A DNA stretch of 64,000 nucleotides, taken from assembly GCA_013138975.1 (NCBI GenBank), contig WTBR01000081.1, forward strand, positions 1 through 64,000. Reading direction: 5' to 3'. The DNA comes from Bacteroidales bacterium (lineage in GTDB: Bacteria > Bacteroidota > Bacteroidia > Bacteroidales > UBA12077). Of the stretch, positions 10,034-20,172 are shown piece by piece; within the stretch, counting starts at the first letter, position 1; each line of letters starts with the position of its first letter. A program made the position numbers and the translations under genes. A model generated the notes under the pieces. The model did not search any database and was not told the DNA's origin. It saw only the letters and a program-made list of their open reading frames with translations.

Positions 10034-10123
10034 AAAACTATATCGAAGTGTCATTCTGAACGCAGTGAAGAATCTCTTTTGCAGGAAATAGATTCTTCGC
10101 ATTGCTCAGAATGACATTGTGAT
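10034..10123. repeat. Palindromic intergenic repeat, family 2, second full copy
   Basis: cgaagtgtcattctgaacgcagtgaagaatct...agattcttcgcattgctcagaatgacattg. Confidence 0.85.
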
Positions 10124-10313
10124 AGTAATTTGGTAAGATTGATACTTCATTATACCCAACCACCTTTACGTGTTCAACTCCAAGCATATTTCCGTGTTAT
10201 TCGTTATGCTAAAAAAGGCTTACAATTTTAGTACAGGATAGTTTTGAAAATCTAACAGCTTTGTCAAATTAAATAAATTATTGCTTTACCTTTGTAAGCA
10301 TAAAATTAGAGAG

Positions 10314-10946
10314 ATGAAGAATTTTGATGAAAATATAGCGCAGAGGGGGGTAGAATTGCCTTTAGTTGAAGAGTTTTATTCATTGCAAGGTGAAGGTTAT
10401 CACACCGGTAAAGCAGCCTATTTTATTCGTATAGGCGGTTGTGATATTGGTTGTCGTTGGTGCGATTCTAAAATGTCATGGAATCCTGCATTACATCCAT
10501 TAATCTCCATTGATACAATTGTTGCAAATGCTTTAAAAACATCAGCAAATGCTGTTGTAGTAACAGGAGGAGAACCAAGCCTTTTTAATTTAAAACCATT
10601 AAGCGATAAATTAAAAGTTCACAACATTCAAACTTTTATAGAAACCGCAGGAGCAAAGCCATTAACCGGAACATGGGATTGGATTTGTTTGTCTCCAAAA
10701 CCTCAAAATCCTCCAAATGAAGAGTTCTTTGCCTTGGCAAATGAGTTAAAAGTTATAATTTATGATGATGAAGATTATCGTTGGGCAGAAGAAATGGCTG
10801 AAAAAGTCAATGATAATTGTATGCTTTATTTACAATCGGAATGGAGCAGATACGAACAAAATATTTCCGCAATAGTTGATTATGTAAAAACATACCCAAA
10901 ATGGAATGTATCACTTCAGGCACACAAGTTTATGCATATCCCTTAA
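10314..10946 (+). CDS. queE: 7-carboxy-7-deazaguanine synthase (radical SAM)
   Basis: FYSLQGEGYHTGKAAYFIRIGGCDIGCRWCDSKMSW, VVTGGEPSL; ATG at 10314 preferred. Confidence 0.93.
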   Translation: MKNFDENIAQRGVELPLVEEFYSLQGEGYHTGKAAYFIRIGGCDIGCRWCDSKMSWNPALHPLISIDTIVANALKTSANAVVVTGGEPSLFNLKPLSDKLKVHNIQTFIETAGAKPLTGTWDWICLSPKPQNPPNEEFFALANELKVIIYDDEDYRWAEEMAEKVNDNCMLYLQSEWSRYEQNISAIVDYVKTYPKWNVSLQAHKFMHIP

Positions 10947-11002
10947 AATGTAACATCTTCAGGTTTTTTTTGTAACTTCAAAGTCGAATTAAAATCAATG
11001 AT

Positions 11003-13003
11003 ATGCGAAGATTATTATTTTGTTTTGTAACTCTTCTTTTGATTCCAATATATTCTGTTGCGCAATATAATTACACAACATCAAATAAAAGGGCGATAAA
11101 GTCCTACGAAGAAGCATTACATTCTTTTACTAGAATGGATTATACTACAGCAATAGATTTAATGCAAAAGGCAATAAAATATGATAACAAATTCGTTGAA
11201 GCCAATATTGTTTTAGCTGAAATATATATCGAAAAAGGAGAAAGAGTAAATGCTTTAGTATCATTTAAAAATGCAATAAGTATTGATCCTGAGTTTTATC
11301 GAGGAATTTATTTTTCATTGGCTCAGTTGGAAATGTTAGAGAATGAATTTGAGTCAGCTAAATTATATCTTGAAAAATATCTAAGCTATAAAAATCTTAA
11401 ACCAGTATCTATTTCGCAAGCAAAACGAAAACTTGAGTCATGTAACTTTGCTATAAAAGCTATAAAAAATCCAGTACCCTTTAATCCAATTAATTTAGGC
11501 GAAAATATTAATACTGAATATGATGAGTATTGGCCAACCTTAACAGCCGATGAGCAAACATTAATTATTACTCGATTGATTCCAAAAGATCTGGGGAAAG
11601 AATTAGTATCTAATAATGAGAATATTACGGAGAAAGAAATGACTCCTACAAATCAAAAGGTACTACCGGATTTTAATAAAGTACAAGAGGATTTCTATAT
11701 AAGTGTAAAAGAAAATGATTTCTGGACAAAGGCTATAAATGTAGGTAAACCTCTCAATACAAAGGGAAATGAAGGTGCACAAACTATTTTGGTCGACGGA
11801 CGAGTAATGTATTTCACAGCTTGTAACCGGAAAGATGGAAAAGGGCGTTGCGATATATACCAAAGTCATAAAGTAAATGGAGAATGGAACACAGCCGTTA
11901 ATCTAGGAGCTCCGGTAAATTCTGAAAATTGGGAAGCTCAACCATCAATATCTCCTGATGGAAAAACTTTATACTTTGTTAGTAATCGTAAAGGAGGTTA
12001 TGGTCAAAAGGACATTTGGATGAGTATAATAATGAAAGACGGAAGATGGTCGAAACCAATTAATTTGGGTGAAAATGTTAATAGTGTAGGACAGGAGCAA
12101 TCGCCATTTATACATCCTGATAATAGAACCTTATATTTTGCTACCGATGGTAAAATAGGAATGGGTGGATTTGATTTATATAAAGTCAGCAAAAACGATG
12201 ATGGAACCTGGAGTAAGCCAATTAATTTAGGATATCCAATAAACACAGCATCCGATGAAATTGGCTTAATTGTAAATGCACAAGGTAATAAAGCCTTTTT
12301 TTCATCAGATAGGTTAAATAATAAAGGTCGTGATATTTTTGAGTTTGAATTATATAAAGAAGCCAGACCTACACCAGTATCTTATATTAAAGGAAAAGTA
12401 TATGATTCAGAAAATAAAAATAAACTTAAAGCAAATTTCGAATTAATTAGTTTAGAGACAAATGAAATCATTATGCAAGCCGAATCTGATCCGAATACCG
12501 GAGAATTTTTAGTTTGTATTCCTTCTGATATAGATTATGCACTTAATGTGTCAAAAGATAAGTATTTGTTTTATTCAGACAATTTTAGTTTAAAAGGAGT
12601 ATATGATATTTTAGATCCATTCTTGAAAGATGTGCCCTTAAATCCAATAAAACCGGGTCAAAAAATCGTATTACATAATATTTTTTATGCAAGCGATTCA
12701 TTTGAGCTAATGGATAAATCAGTAGCAGAGTTGACAAAACTATTGGAGTTTATGAATAAAAATATAGGCTTAAAGATTGAAATTTCCGGCCATACAGATA
12801 ATATTGGCACAAGTGAATATAATATTAATTTATCGAATAATAGGGCTAAATCTGTTTATGATTATTTAGTTGAAAAAGGTATTTCCGCAAAAAGATTATC
12901 ATTTAAAGGCTATGGAGAATCTCAACCATTAAGCACAAACGAAACTGAATCGGGAAAATCAGAAAACAGGCGAACAGAAATAAAAATAATATCTTCAGAT
13001 TAA
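11003..13003 (+). CDS. OmpA-family protein with TPR and PD40/WD40-like repeats
   Basis: TPR N-terminus; repeated 'SPDGKTLYFVSNRKGGYGQKDIW' motifs; C-terminal ISGHTDNIGTSEYNINLSNNRAKSVYDYL. Confidence 0.92.
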   Translation: MRRLLFCFVTLLLIPIYSVAQYNYTTSNKRAIKSYEEALHSFTRMDYTTAIDLMQKAIKYDNKFVEANIVLAEIYIEKGERVNALVSFKNAISIDPEFYRGIYFSLAQLEMLENEFESAKLYLEKYLSYKNLKPVSISQAKRKLESCNFAIKAIKNPVPFNPINLGENINTEYDEYWPTLTADEQTLIITRLIPKDLGKELVSNNENITEKEMTPTNQKVLPDFNKVQEDFYISVKENDFWTKAINVGKPLNTKGNEGAQTILVDGRVMYFTACNRKDGKGRCDIYQSHKVNGEWNTAVNLGAPVNSENWEAQPSISPDGKTLYFVSNRKGGYGQKDIWMSIIMKDGRWSKPINLGENVNSVGQEQSPFIHPDNRTLYFATDGKIGMGGFDLYKVSKNDDGTWSKPINLGYPINTASDEIGLIVNAQGNKAFFSSDRLNNKGRDIFEFELYKEARPTPVSYIKGKVYDSENKNKLKANFELISLETNEIIMQAESDPNTGEFLVCIPSDIDYALNVSKDKYLFYSDNFSLKGVYDILDPFLKDVPLNPIKPGQKIVLHNIFYASDSFELMDKSVAELTKLLEFMNKNIGLKIEISGHTDNIGTSEYNINLSNNRAKSVYDYLVEKGISAKRLSFKGYGESQPLSTNETESGKSENRRTEIKIISSD

Positions 13004-13159
13004 TATTTAATAATTTATTTGTTTAAAACTGAATCTAATTTAGTTCATATAAATGATTGATATTTTTTCGTTTGAACATTTTTCTCCTTAATGTGTTTTA
13101 TTGTCAGCTAATTATGTAATTTGTTTAGAATATTGCTAATTTCTTTAAATATATATATA

Positions 13160-13543
13160 ATGAATTCGCTTTACATTAAACAAACAGAAGACACACCATT
13201 AATTAATTTTAATGCAGACAAAGGTAAATGTCAAATTATAGGAAATTCTATTCCTGAAAACACCCATGTTTTTTACGATCCAATTTTAGAATGGTTAGAT
13301 AATTATATTGAAAATCCACAACCTACCACAGAATTTAACTTTCAAATGAAAATGATAAGTTCTTCATCATCAAAGCTTTTTTTTGATATTTTGAATAGAA
13401 TTGATTTGTTAAATGAAAATACAAAAACTTGTGTAAAAGTAAATTGGATGTATAGTATTTACGATGATGAAATAAGAGATATTGGAGTGGATTATAAAGA
13501 TTTTATGAACGTTCCTTTTGATATTGTGTTAATTGAAGACTAG
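13160..13543 (+). CDS. DUF1987 / SiaC-family regulatory phosphoprotein
   Basis: LYIKQTEDTPLINFNADKGKCQIIGNSIPENTHVFYDPILEWLDNYI...SSSSSKLFFDIL. Confidence 0.8.
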   Translation: MNSLYIKQTEDTPLINFNADKGKCQIIGNSIPENTHVFYDPILEWLDNYIENPQPTTEFNFQMKMISSSSSKLFFDILNRIDLLNENTKTCVKVNWMYSIYDDEIRDIGVDYKDFMNVPFDIVLIED

Positions 13544-13556
13544 ATTTCGTAATAAT

Positions 13557-14966
13557 TTAATCTTCAATAAGCTTCTTAATTCTTTCAATCTGCATTTGTT
13601 TATTTACTTCACGTAAATTTTTTCCTGTTTTTGTAAAGAAATGATGATTTGATAAGAATTTAACCTGAATTTTATTCCAGTCGTTTAAACTTCCAATTTT
13701 ATTTTGTTCTTTTAATTCCTTGAACAATGTATTTGAAACGGGTATAAAATCACTTCTTCCAAGATAATCAAGATCAGAATCACACATTATATTTTCAAGA
13801 ATGGTTTTAGGTTCCGGAGGCAATTTAGTGACCATTATTAGCTCGCAAATTTTATCAATTTGTTCTTGAGTATATTTATATTTTGGTAAGTATTCAATTG
13901 CTAATTGCGTTCCATTGTATTCATGTTCATCATATCCAATAATATGACCGGCATCATGAAAAAGTGCAGCAGTTTTTAACAATAAAATTGATTCATCATC
14001 AACACCCTCTCCATAACCAATTAACTCGGCTTGGTTAATTACATCGATGGTGTGCTTAAAATTATGATAATACAAATAGGATGGGAGTTCTTTTTCAAGC
14101 CTGTCTAATATAGTCTCTTGTAAATCAGTAAATTGTCTTAATAAATATTTATTCCATAATATTTGATTTGGGTTTCTTCCTTTTTTACGGTCTACGGAAT
14201 ATGCTGGCTTAATTCTTTTTAAGAAATACATTTCCATATCGCCTTTATACTTTACTGGAATTTTTCCGTTATAATCACAAACAAAGTATTGTTTAACAAG
14301 CTCGTATGTCATAATGGAAATATTAATCCGGCTCACTTCACTAGCAGATGCCATTCGAGTAGCGATATGCACTGTATCACCTTTTAATTCGTACGATATT
14401 TTTTTCCTTCCTGAAAATGACGCAGTAACCTGACCGGTATGAATACCCATTTTTAAATCCCAGAATTGTTTATTATGACTTTCATATTCAGATTTTAACT
14501 CATTCAAATAATCTTGCATTTCTAGTGCTGCAAGTACTACATCAACAGGGTTTGTGATATTTTTAATCGGAACACCACCTGCACACATATATGCGTCACC
14601 AATAGTTTTTATTTTTTCAATGTTGTACTTTTTTACTATCGAATTAAAATGAAAAATAATTTGATCTAACTCATCTATGATGTCTGAAGTACCTGTTTGT
14701 TCAGCAATTTTTTTGAATCCTTGAATATCGGCGTATAATACAGTTGCCATTTCGAACCTTTTAGTCCGAGTTTTAATTTGGCTACTAACTTCTTTGGTTA
14801 TAGCTTCTGGTGGTAAGGATGAAATAATATTATCTAAATTCTCATTTTGTTTTAGCAGCTTCGTATTTGCATCGGTCAAATCTTTTATTTGATTGGAAAA
14901 TTCCTTGTTTTCTCTTAATAAATCTGCAATCTTGAAAACGAGCTTTTGTTCTTGTTCCTTATCCAT
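13557..14966 (-). CDS. Class III nucleotidyl cyclase domain fused to C-terminal HD phosphohydrolase domain
   Basis: TVLYADIQGFKKIA, KIKTIGDAYMCAGG, YELKGDTVHIATRM; then YYHNFKHTIDV, ALFHDAGH. Confidence 0.9.
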   Translation of the reverse strand: MDKEQEQKLVFKIADLLRENKEFSNQIKDLTDANTKLLKQNENLDNIISSLPPEAITKEVSSQIKTRTKRFEMATVLYADIQGFKKIAEQTGTSDIIDELDQIIFHFNSIVKKYNIEKIKTIGDAYMCAGGVPIKNITNPVDVVLAALEMQDYLNELKSEYESHNKQFWDLKMGIHTGQVTASFSGRKKISYELKGDTVHIATRMASASEVSRINISIMTYELVKQYFVCDYNGKIPVKYKGDMEMYFLKRIKPAYSVDRKKGRNPNQILWNKYLLRQFTDLQETILDRLEKELPSYLYYHNFKHTIDVINQAELIGYGEGVDDESILLLKTAALFHDAGHIIGYDEHEYNGTQLAIEYLPKYKYTQEQIDKICELIMVTKLPPEPKTILENIMCDSDLDYLGRSDFIPVSNTLFKELKEQNKIGSLNDWNKIQVKFLSNHHFFTKTGKNLREVNKQMQIERIKKLIED

Positions 14967-15173
14967 TAGCGATATCTTGTTGGATTTTAGTTAAGCCTTA
15001 TGTTACTGTAAAATTTATCTAAAATTAAAAGAAAAATCCAATAATGCATAATTTTTATACTTAGATTGATGTAAAAGTTTTAAATTTTAAATATTTTTTG
15101 TTATAATAAATGTTAATAAATGGTGAACGGTTTGTCTTTTAAATATTTACCTATATTATTAATTGAAAATATT

Positions 15174-17822
15174 TTAATGTTTAATTACTTTTTTAGTAAT
15201 TTGAAAATCTGATGAAGAGATTTGTATAAAATATATACCATTTGGAAGTTGATTTACATTAAAATAATCGTTTATAACTACTTTATTTAAATCATTGTTT
15301 AATGTGTTTAATTCTTTTCCAAAAATGTAATTTCCAAAAATATTATAAATATTTAATCTAATATTTGTATCAACAATAGGAATAAACTCAATGTTAATTT
15401 GATTTGTAAAAGGGTTGGGATATAATTTAAAATCAGAAATATTTGGTTTGTTTTGAATTGATTGAATATTTTTTACAAAAATTTCTATTGGAATTGAGGT
15501 ATCATCATCATCATTTTCAAATACAGAAAAAAGGCAAACATAACTTCCAGTAATCAAATCGCTCGTATTAACAGTTAATAAAACTGTATCTAAGTGTTCC
15601 GGAAATATGATACCATTTAATTTATTCTGATTTATCCATAAATCAGATTTAGTAGGAAAATCAAGAAGAGTGGAATACTCTAAATTTTTATTGCCAATAT
15701 TTTTAATAACAACTGGATATTGTTTACTAATTTCTGAATCGAGTGTATCAATTATACTTAATGGGTATATTTCAGATGCTATAGTATCTTTAACATAGAT
15801 TTGTACAGGAATAGTATCTTTGGAGCTATTTTCTTTTTGAATTATAATATCGCAGCTTAATTCCTCAAAACCATAATTTGTAGTTGCGATGTTAGCTATA
15901 ATTGTATCGCTTTCTGCTATCAATAAATTTCCTGAACTTTTATTAAGGCTTATCCAGTTATTTAAGGTTTCATCATTTATTTGAACATAGTAATTAAATG
16001 AAAGTAAACCGTTATTTTCAACAATTATTTCATATTCTTTAGTATCTCCACCCCAAAGTGTATCAATAATTATTTCAGGTTCAATTTGAGTTGAAATAGA
16101 ATCTTTTACAATTATATTAACAGGAATGGTATCAATCTTCGAATCTGCTGCTGTTAATAGAATATTACTTGAGTAATAGCCTGCACTAAGTAGGTCAGCA
16201 TTTATGCTTAAAATAGTTGTGTCATTTTCAGAACCCAATAAGGTTCCGGAACTTTTATTCAGTTTTATCCAATAATTTTCAACTTCATTTTCAATTGCAA
16301 TATTATAAGAAGTATTAACTGCAGAGCTGTCGTTTGAAATAACAATATTATGTGAATTTATTTGATCGTAAAATATAGTATCATTTATGTTTGCCGGATC
16401 TGTATGTAATGAAATTGAATCAACGATTGATGAAAGTTTAAAATTAAGCCAAATAATATTTTCAGCAGTAACAACTATATTTTTTGCAGTATCACTAAAA
16501 TACCCATCAGAAGATGCAATAATATCATATGTTCCAGGTTCTATCAATCTATGATAATCTCCAATATCTGAGTCTGTAAATACCATTGAACTATCATCAT
16601 TGTTATCATGATTTTCAATCCAAATCATTGCATCTAAAGGTTCTCCTAAACCATTATAATTAGTAACAATTCCTCGAATACCAAATAAGCATTCTTCCAT
16701 GTATTGCAAAAGAGATTCTTTATTGTAATTCCAGTAATTATTTAGACTTTCTGTTGCCAAAAGTTTAGAACTTGAAATTTCAATTGTTACTTCTCTGCAT
16801 TGATGCCAAAAATTCATATAGTCCTGACGACCGCCATCTATTTTATACCAAGTTGCACCATGTGTTACACCATCTGAATATAGGTTTGACATGTAACTAG
16901 GTAATACTGTTCGAGCAGTAGTTACGTAATCTGTACAAACCTGTTCAAACCATTCTGTATCTGAGTGTGGGTTTTCACTATAACTCCAAGTATCCCAAGG
17001 GTAATTCATTACCTCAGCACCACCATGGAAGTTGGCCGACATTACAAAATTATGTACTTCGGCAAAATCCATCATAGCTTGTGTTTCTACCTGATAAAGT
17101 GAATTGGCTCCTGTTCTGGGATCAGGAAAATCACGGTTTAAATCTACAGCATTTCCATTGTATCTTCTTGCACTTGAAACAGTATTGTTTCCTCCATAAT
17201 ATGTTCCGTCTGGATTCGCATTCGGATTAATAAATATTTCTATTTCGTCAACTAAGTTTGTTATTTCAGATTCCGAACCATAACTGGATAATAAAGAGTC
17301 TGCTAAACGAAGCATAAGTGCAAATCCCGTTGTTTCATCTCCATGCATTGTGCTGGTATAAAAGAATTCAGGTTCATTTTCTTCAATTTCCACATTATCA
17401 GAAATTTTTATAACATATAGTTTTCTTCCGTTGTTTGTTGTTCCAAATGAGTCTAATTTACAAATAGATGGATAATTTAATTCAAAATTCTTCATCATTT
17501 GTCGGTATACTTCATAAGTTGGATATCTGTCCCAAGAGGCCATTTCGGCAACAGTTGTAGCCATAGTAACTGATTTGGGAATTTCTTTTTGAAGAAACTC
17601 AATCTTATAATTCAACTTTTGAAACTTGTCAAGTTCTTGCTGATTAGCATATGCAAAAACTTCAAATCCTTTAACATTATCAATCGAAATAATTTGTGTA
17701 ATTGTATCTAGTTCAGCTTTATCATCGACATAAAATTTAAAATAATATTCAGTATAATTTTGCGCAAAAGAATTGAAGCAAAATGCAAGGATAAAGCTTA
17801 ATATATAAAGTATTTGTTTCAT
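15174..17822 (-). CDS. Secreted M14 zinc carboxypeptidase with T9SS type A sorting domain
   Basis: TSTMHGDETTG, NPNANPDGTYYGG, NAVDLNRDFPD; C-terminal LYPNPFTNQINIEF...GIYFIQISS. Confidence 0.93.
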   Translation of the reverse strand: MKQILYILSFILAFCFNSFAQNYTEYYFKFYVDDKAELDTITQIISIDNVKGFEVFAYANQQELDKFQKLNYKIEFLQKEIPKSVTMATTVAEMASWDRYPTYEVYRQMMKNFELNYPSICKLDSFGTTNNGRKLYVIKISDNVEIEENEPEFFYTSTMHGDETTGFALMLRLADSLLSSYGSESEITNLVDEIEIFINPNANPDGTYYGGNNTVSSARRYNGNAVDLNRDFPDPRTGANSLYQVETQAMMDFAEVHNFVMSANFHGGAEVMNYPWDTWSYSENPHSDTEWFEQVCTDYVTTARTVLPSYMSNLYSDGVTHGATWYKIDGGRQDYMNFWHQCREVTIEISSSKLLATESLNNYWNYNKESLLQYMEECLFGIRGIVTNYNGLGEPLDAMIWIENHDNNDDSSMVFTDSDIGDYHRLIEPGTYDIIASSDGYFSDTAKNIVVTAENIIWLNFKLSSIVDSISLHTDPANINDTIFYDQINSHNIVISNDSSAVNTSYNIAIENEVENYWIKLNKSSGTLLGSENDTTILSINADLLSAGYYSSNILLTAADSKIDTIPVNIIVKDSISTQIEPEIIIDTLWGGDTKEYEIIVENNGLLSFNYYVQINDETLNNWISLNKSSGNLLIAESDTIIANIATTNYGFEELSCDIIIQKENSSKDTIPVQIYVKDTIASEIYPLSIIDTLDSEISKQYPVVIKNIGNKNLEYSTLLDFPTKSDLWINQNKLNGIIFPEHLDTVLLTVNTSDLITGSYVCLFSVFENDDDDTSIPIEIFVKNIQSIQNKPNISDFKLYPNPFTNQINIEFIPIVDTNIRLNIYNIFGNYIFGKELNTLNNDLNKVVINDYFNVNQLPNGIYFIQISSSDFQITKKVIKH

Positions 17823-17867
17823 AGGAATTAGTAAGATTTTAATTAAATAAATGTGTAAAAGTTAAGT

Positions 17868-19046
17868 TTAATTTGGATTTTTGATTTCCCCCATAAAATA
17901 AATACAGTTATTTGCATTATTACGTAAAATATAAATAAAAGGTCTATTTATGTTTATTTTAACTTCAGCACTTATAAAAAACATTTTTGCCATAATTACT
18001 GCTGTCGCAGCTGTTGCTTCTGTTCCTTCTTCATCAACTGCAATATTAGCTTTATGTATAACATTGCTAATAAAAAGTTTTTCTTGATCTGTAATTCCAG
18101 AAAAATCGGCTTTGTTTGAAAATGCATCCTTGATACCCATTTCTTGCAGAGTTTTATTTAAATCATAATTAGATTCAATACTAAATTTGGGTAAGGAGAG
18201 ATCTATTTGCTTTCTTTCTTTATTTTGTATGTAATTGATATAGTAATCGTAATTTAGTTTCTTCTCAATTTTCTTAATTTTTTTATAAGATTTTGGAAGT
18301 ATTATCATTAAGGATATATTCTCATCTGAATAAGGAATATCAATTATTTGGGCATTTTTGTCTTCATAATACCATGAATTAATACTGCGGTTCATAAAAT
18401 TAGCTTTTATGAATTTATTCTTACCAAGCTGAAAGTTTTCAGTTGTATTTTTTTCTTTGTCAAATTTATTCTGCCAAGCCCCTTTAAAATACAGAGCATT
18501 TACTAAAACTAGTCTTGTAGAATTATCAATTGTATTTGCTTCAAGTAGATCTTTGATTTTTTTATTTGTATTATCTTCTACCCATTCATTAATTTTTAAC
18601 CTTGACTGTTCTGATTCATTTGCAAAATCTGTAAAATGCAATGATGATAAAAAATATTGTTTATTAATATTTAGAAAATTCTTATTTATTGATAGTTCAT
18701 TTTGTATCCATAATGAGTTGGCATTATAAAGGCTTAATTTGCTTTTGCCAATTTTATCAATCTTTAATAAATTAGAGTAATCTTTACTAAAAGTATTTAT
18801 ATTATTATCAAAGTAAAAAGTTTTGCTGATTTCATTGAAAGTATTATTCTTTGCTCCAATATAAGTCATAGCTATAGCTGACGTTATACTGGCAGGAGAA
18901 AATATAATGTTTTCACTGTGTTTTTTCAATTTCTGATAAATATCGAAAGAAAACTTATTGTTACTTTCAATAATTGAAGTTTCTTTTTGAGCATGAGATG
19001 ATTGCGAAAGAACTAAAAACGATAATGCAAGAATGAAAGTTTTCAC
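17868..19046 (-). CDS. Serpin-family protease inhibitor (secreted)
   Basis: Signal peptide; NIIFSPASITSAIAMTYIGAKNNT, LVNALYFKGAWQNKF; hinge HKANIAVDEEGTEATAATAV. Confidence 0.95.
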   Translation of the reverse strand: MKTFILALSFLVLSQSSHAQKETSIIESNNKFSFDIYQKLKKHSENIIFSPASITSAIAMTYIGAKNNTFNEISKTFYFDNNINTFSKDYSNLLKIDKIGKSKLSLYNANSLWIQNELSINKNFLNINKQYFLSSLHFTDFANESEQSRLKINEWVEDNTNKKIKDLLEANTIDNSTRLVLVNALYFKGAWQNKFDKEKNTTENFQLGKNKFIKANFMNRSINSWYYEDKNAQIIDIPYSDENISLMIILPKSYKKIKKIEKKLNYDYYINYIQNKERKQIDLSLPKFSIESNYDLNKTLQEMGIKDAFSNKADFSGITDQEKLFISNVIHKANIAVDEEGTEATAATAVIMAKMFFISAEVKININRPFIYILRNNANNCIYFMGEIKNPN

Positions 19047-19217
19047 GTAACTGGGGTTTAAAAGTTAATATTTGCAATAAAGAAATTTTTAAAACGTAAA
19101 AGTATTTAAAGCTTTTATAAAAATAGCTTTTTTAAAGCTAAAGTATATAGAAACTATTGAATTTAACACTAGAATATTGTATTTTTATACGATTGTTTGA
19201 TTATTAAAACATATGCC

Positions 19218-20021
19218 ATGAAAAAATATTATATTTTATTATTAGTTAGTTTCTTAGGATTGTATGTATCTGGTCAGAGTATTTCTTCTTATGTAATTGG
19301 ATCTGCCGGCGAATCGGTTGAGGCGGGCGGTATAAGCGTAAGTTGGACACTTGGTGAACTTGCGATCGAAACTTTAGAAGATAATGGAAATACACTTATT
19401 TTAACTCAGGGATTTCAGCAAGGTTATTTAGAAACAAATAATGCTCCAACAGCAATTAGTCTTTCAGTAAACACTATTTCAGAAGATAAGCCTATTGGAT
19501 CTGTTATCGGATTGTTTTCTTCAACTGATCCAGATAATGGTGATACGTTTAATTATAGTCTGGTGAGTGGAGACGGAACAAATGATGCTGACAATAGTGA
19601 TTTTTCTATTGAAAGTAATGAGCTTAAAACAACGTCTCTTTTAGATTATGATATACAGAATGTATATAACATATATGTGCGAACAACAGATGCAGGAGGT
19701 TTATATTATGAAAAATCATTTGATATCAATGTAACAGATGTTGTAGGAACGGCAGTGATAGAAATTTTACAATCAAAATTCAAAGTTTTCCCTAACCCTG
19801 CAAGTGAATTTGTGTGGATAGAATTTGAATCTGGAGAAATTAAGGAAGCGATAATTGAATTGTATGATTTAGATGGAAAACTTGTTTATAATAATATATT
19901 TAACATAACTGAGATAAGAACTCAAATAGATATAGCCAATTTAAGTTCTTCTCAATATATCTTAAAAATCTCTGATTCTGAAGGTAAAGAGTTGCAAAAT
20001 TTTAAATTAATAAAACGTTAA
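19218..20021 (+). CDS. Cadherin-like domain protein with T9SS type A sorting domain
   Basis: NAPTAISLSVNTISEDKPIGSVIG...DPDNGDTFNYSLVSGDG; C-terminal FKVFPNPASEFVWIEF. Confidence 0.85.
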   Translation: MKKYYILLLVSFLGLYVSGQSISSYVIGSAGESVEAGGISVSWTLGELAIETLEDNGNTLILTQGFQQGYLETNNAPTAISLSVNTISEDKPIGSVIGLFSSTDPDNGDTFNYSLVSGDGTNDADNSDFSIESNELKTTSLLDYDIQNVYNIYVRTTDAGGLYYEKSFDINVTDVVGTAVIEILQSKFKVFPNPASEFVWIEFESGEIKEAIIELYDLDGKLVYNNIFNITEIRTQIDIANLSSSQYILKISDSEGKELQNFKLIKR

Positions 20022-20125
20022 TAAATATAATCTATATTTTTTGTCTAAAAGTCCTTTATTGTTAGCTTTGCTAAAGCTTACTAATTAATTGACAGCAAAA
20101 ATTTGAAAGACTAATAAATATCACT

Positions 20126-20163
20126 AAAACTTTATTAAGAATTTACTTAATAAAGTTTTTTTA
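20126..20163. terminator. Hairpin with T-tract
   Basis: aaaactttattaagaatttacttaataaagttttttt. Confidence 0.65.
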
Positions 20164-20172
20164 TTATGAATA

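Noticed and set aside
10150-10280. Minus-strand 'aaaggtggt' as another GG peptide
   Set aside because: The GG codons are out of frame in the only ATG-started ORF (it reads VKVVGYNEV), and that ORF runs through a palindromic repeat.
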